This document shows positions 63,990-64,000 of a stretch of 64,000 nucleotides of DNA, piece after piece. The stretch lies in the NCBI RefSeq assembly GCF_022761015.1, contig NZ_JAKWJQ010000006.1, positions 145,762 to 209,761 on the forward strand, in the 5' to 3' direction. How positions within the stretch are numbered: the first letter of the stretch is position 1; the number at the start of each line of letters is the position of its first letter. The DNA is from Humibacter sp. RRB41 (GTDB lineage: Bacteria; Actinomycetota; Actinomycetes; Actinomycetales; Microbacteriaceae). Under the pieces are notes generated by a model. That model saw only the letters and a list, made by a program, of their open reading frames with translations. It had not been told where the DNA came from and did no database searches. The position numbers were made by a program, and so were the translations under genes.

Positions 63990-64000
63990 ATGAGCGAGAG
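63990..64000 (+). CDS. Start of a possible transposase gene, cut by the window end
   Basis: ATG AGC GAG after GGGAGA, immediately downstream of the direct repeats. Only three full codons are visible, so the call rests on the repeats and on the layout of IS481-like elements. It could also be an unrelated gene. Confidence 0.3.

Overview
The window is a piece of chromosome from a high-GC Gram-positive actinobacterium, most likely a member of the Microbacteriaceae. The reasons are the strong GC bias at third codon positions, short -10 boxes of the TAGACT/TAAACT type placed 6-8 bases before start codons (leaderless genes), an actinobacterial translational T-box in front of ileS, a mycothiol-dependent nitroreductase relative, paired clpP1/clpP2, and families typical of actinobacteria (DUF4233, DUF4031, ECF41 sigma factors). 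It carries about 66 protein genes (the first and last cut by the window edges) and five tRNA genes: His(GTG), Arg(TCT), Gly(TCC), Pro(TGG) and Ala(GGC). I see no rRNA, CRISPR array or prophage. Only the last 60 bases look mobile.

Layout. 1-9 kb: end of an FAD-linked oxidase, tRNA-His with oligoribonuclease, a small thioredoxin, tRNA-Arg, an ECF41-type sigma factor divergent from a YceI protein, an acetyltransferase, nadE, a membrane protein, an aldo/keto reductase, and a second-type SSB. 9-20 kb: a lipoprotein, ettA, two acyl-CoA thioesterases, a small Rieske lipoprotein, a fatty acid desaturase, an FAD dehydrogenase, a truncated haemoglobin coupled to an MscS channel, and an ABC exporter pair. 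20-27 kb: pepN, a nitroreductase relative with an altered CPWA motif, rpiB, nei, a PaiB-like gene, dps and two small membrane or lipoproteins. 28-35 kb: tRNA-Gly, tRNA-Pro, trigger factor, clpP1-clpP2, clpX, an S66 peptidase and a Met/Cys-rich copper-binding protein. 35-46 kb: an M3 peptidase, a methyltransferase, an ArsR-type regulator behind a 14-bp-phased repeat array, valS, an MFS carrier and a two-component system. 46-52 kb: the T-box operon ileS-folC-DUF4233-ndk. 52-64 kb: a VKOR protein, rne with a long leader, rplU-rpmA, obg-proB-proA, nadD, a Pro-rich membrane protein, rsfS, tRNA-Ala and a probable insertion-sequence edge.

How the genes fit together. From memory of the Mycobacterium tuberculosis map, the order ssb2-ettA-thioesterase-glbO-pepN-nitroreductase-rpiB-nei-tig-clpP1-clpP2-clpX-valS-folC-DUF4233-ndk-rne-rplU-rpmA-obg-proB-proA-nadD-rsfS follows the stretch around Rv2478c to Rv2420c. 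This is therefore an old, vertically inherited housekeeping block devoted to protein synthesis (two tRNA synthetases, L21/L27, Obg, RsfS, EttA), protein folding and turnover (Tig, ClpXP, PepN, M3 peptidase), RNA decay (Orn, RNase E), NAD and proline synthesis, and redox or copper protection. Lineage-specific genes are inserted between the conserved ones.

The least explained pieces are: the TGCAAAG array at 38264-38326; the tandem repeat plus large inverted repeat at 20374-20485; the over-used two-strand hexamer GGATGC/GCATCC; the CPWA nitroreductase relative; the coupled regulator/66-residue protein pair; and the Pro-rich tail-anchored protein in the nadD-rsfS operon. I did not find a clear new multi-gene defence or biosynthetic system.
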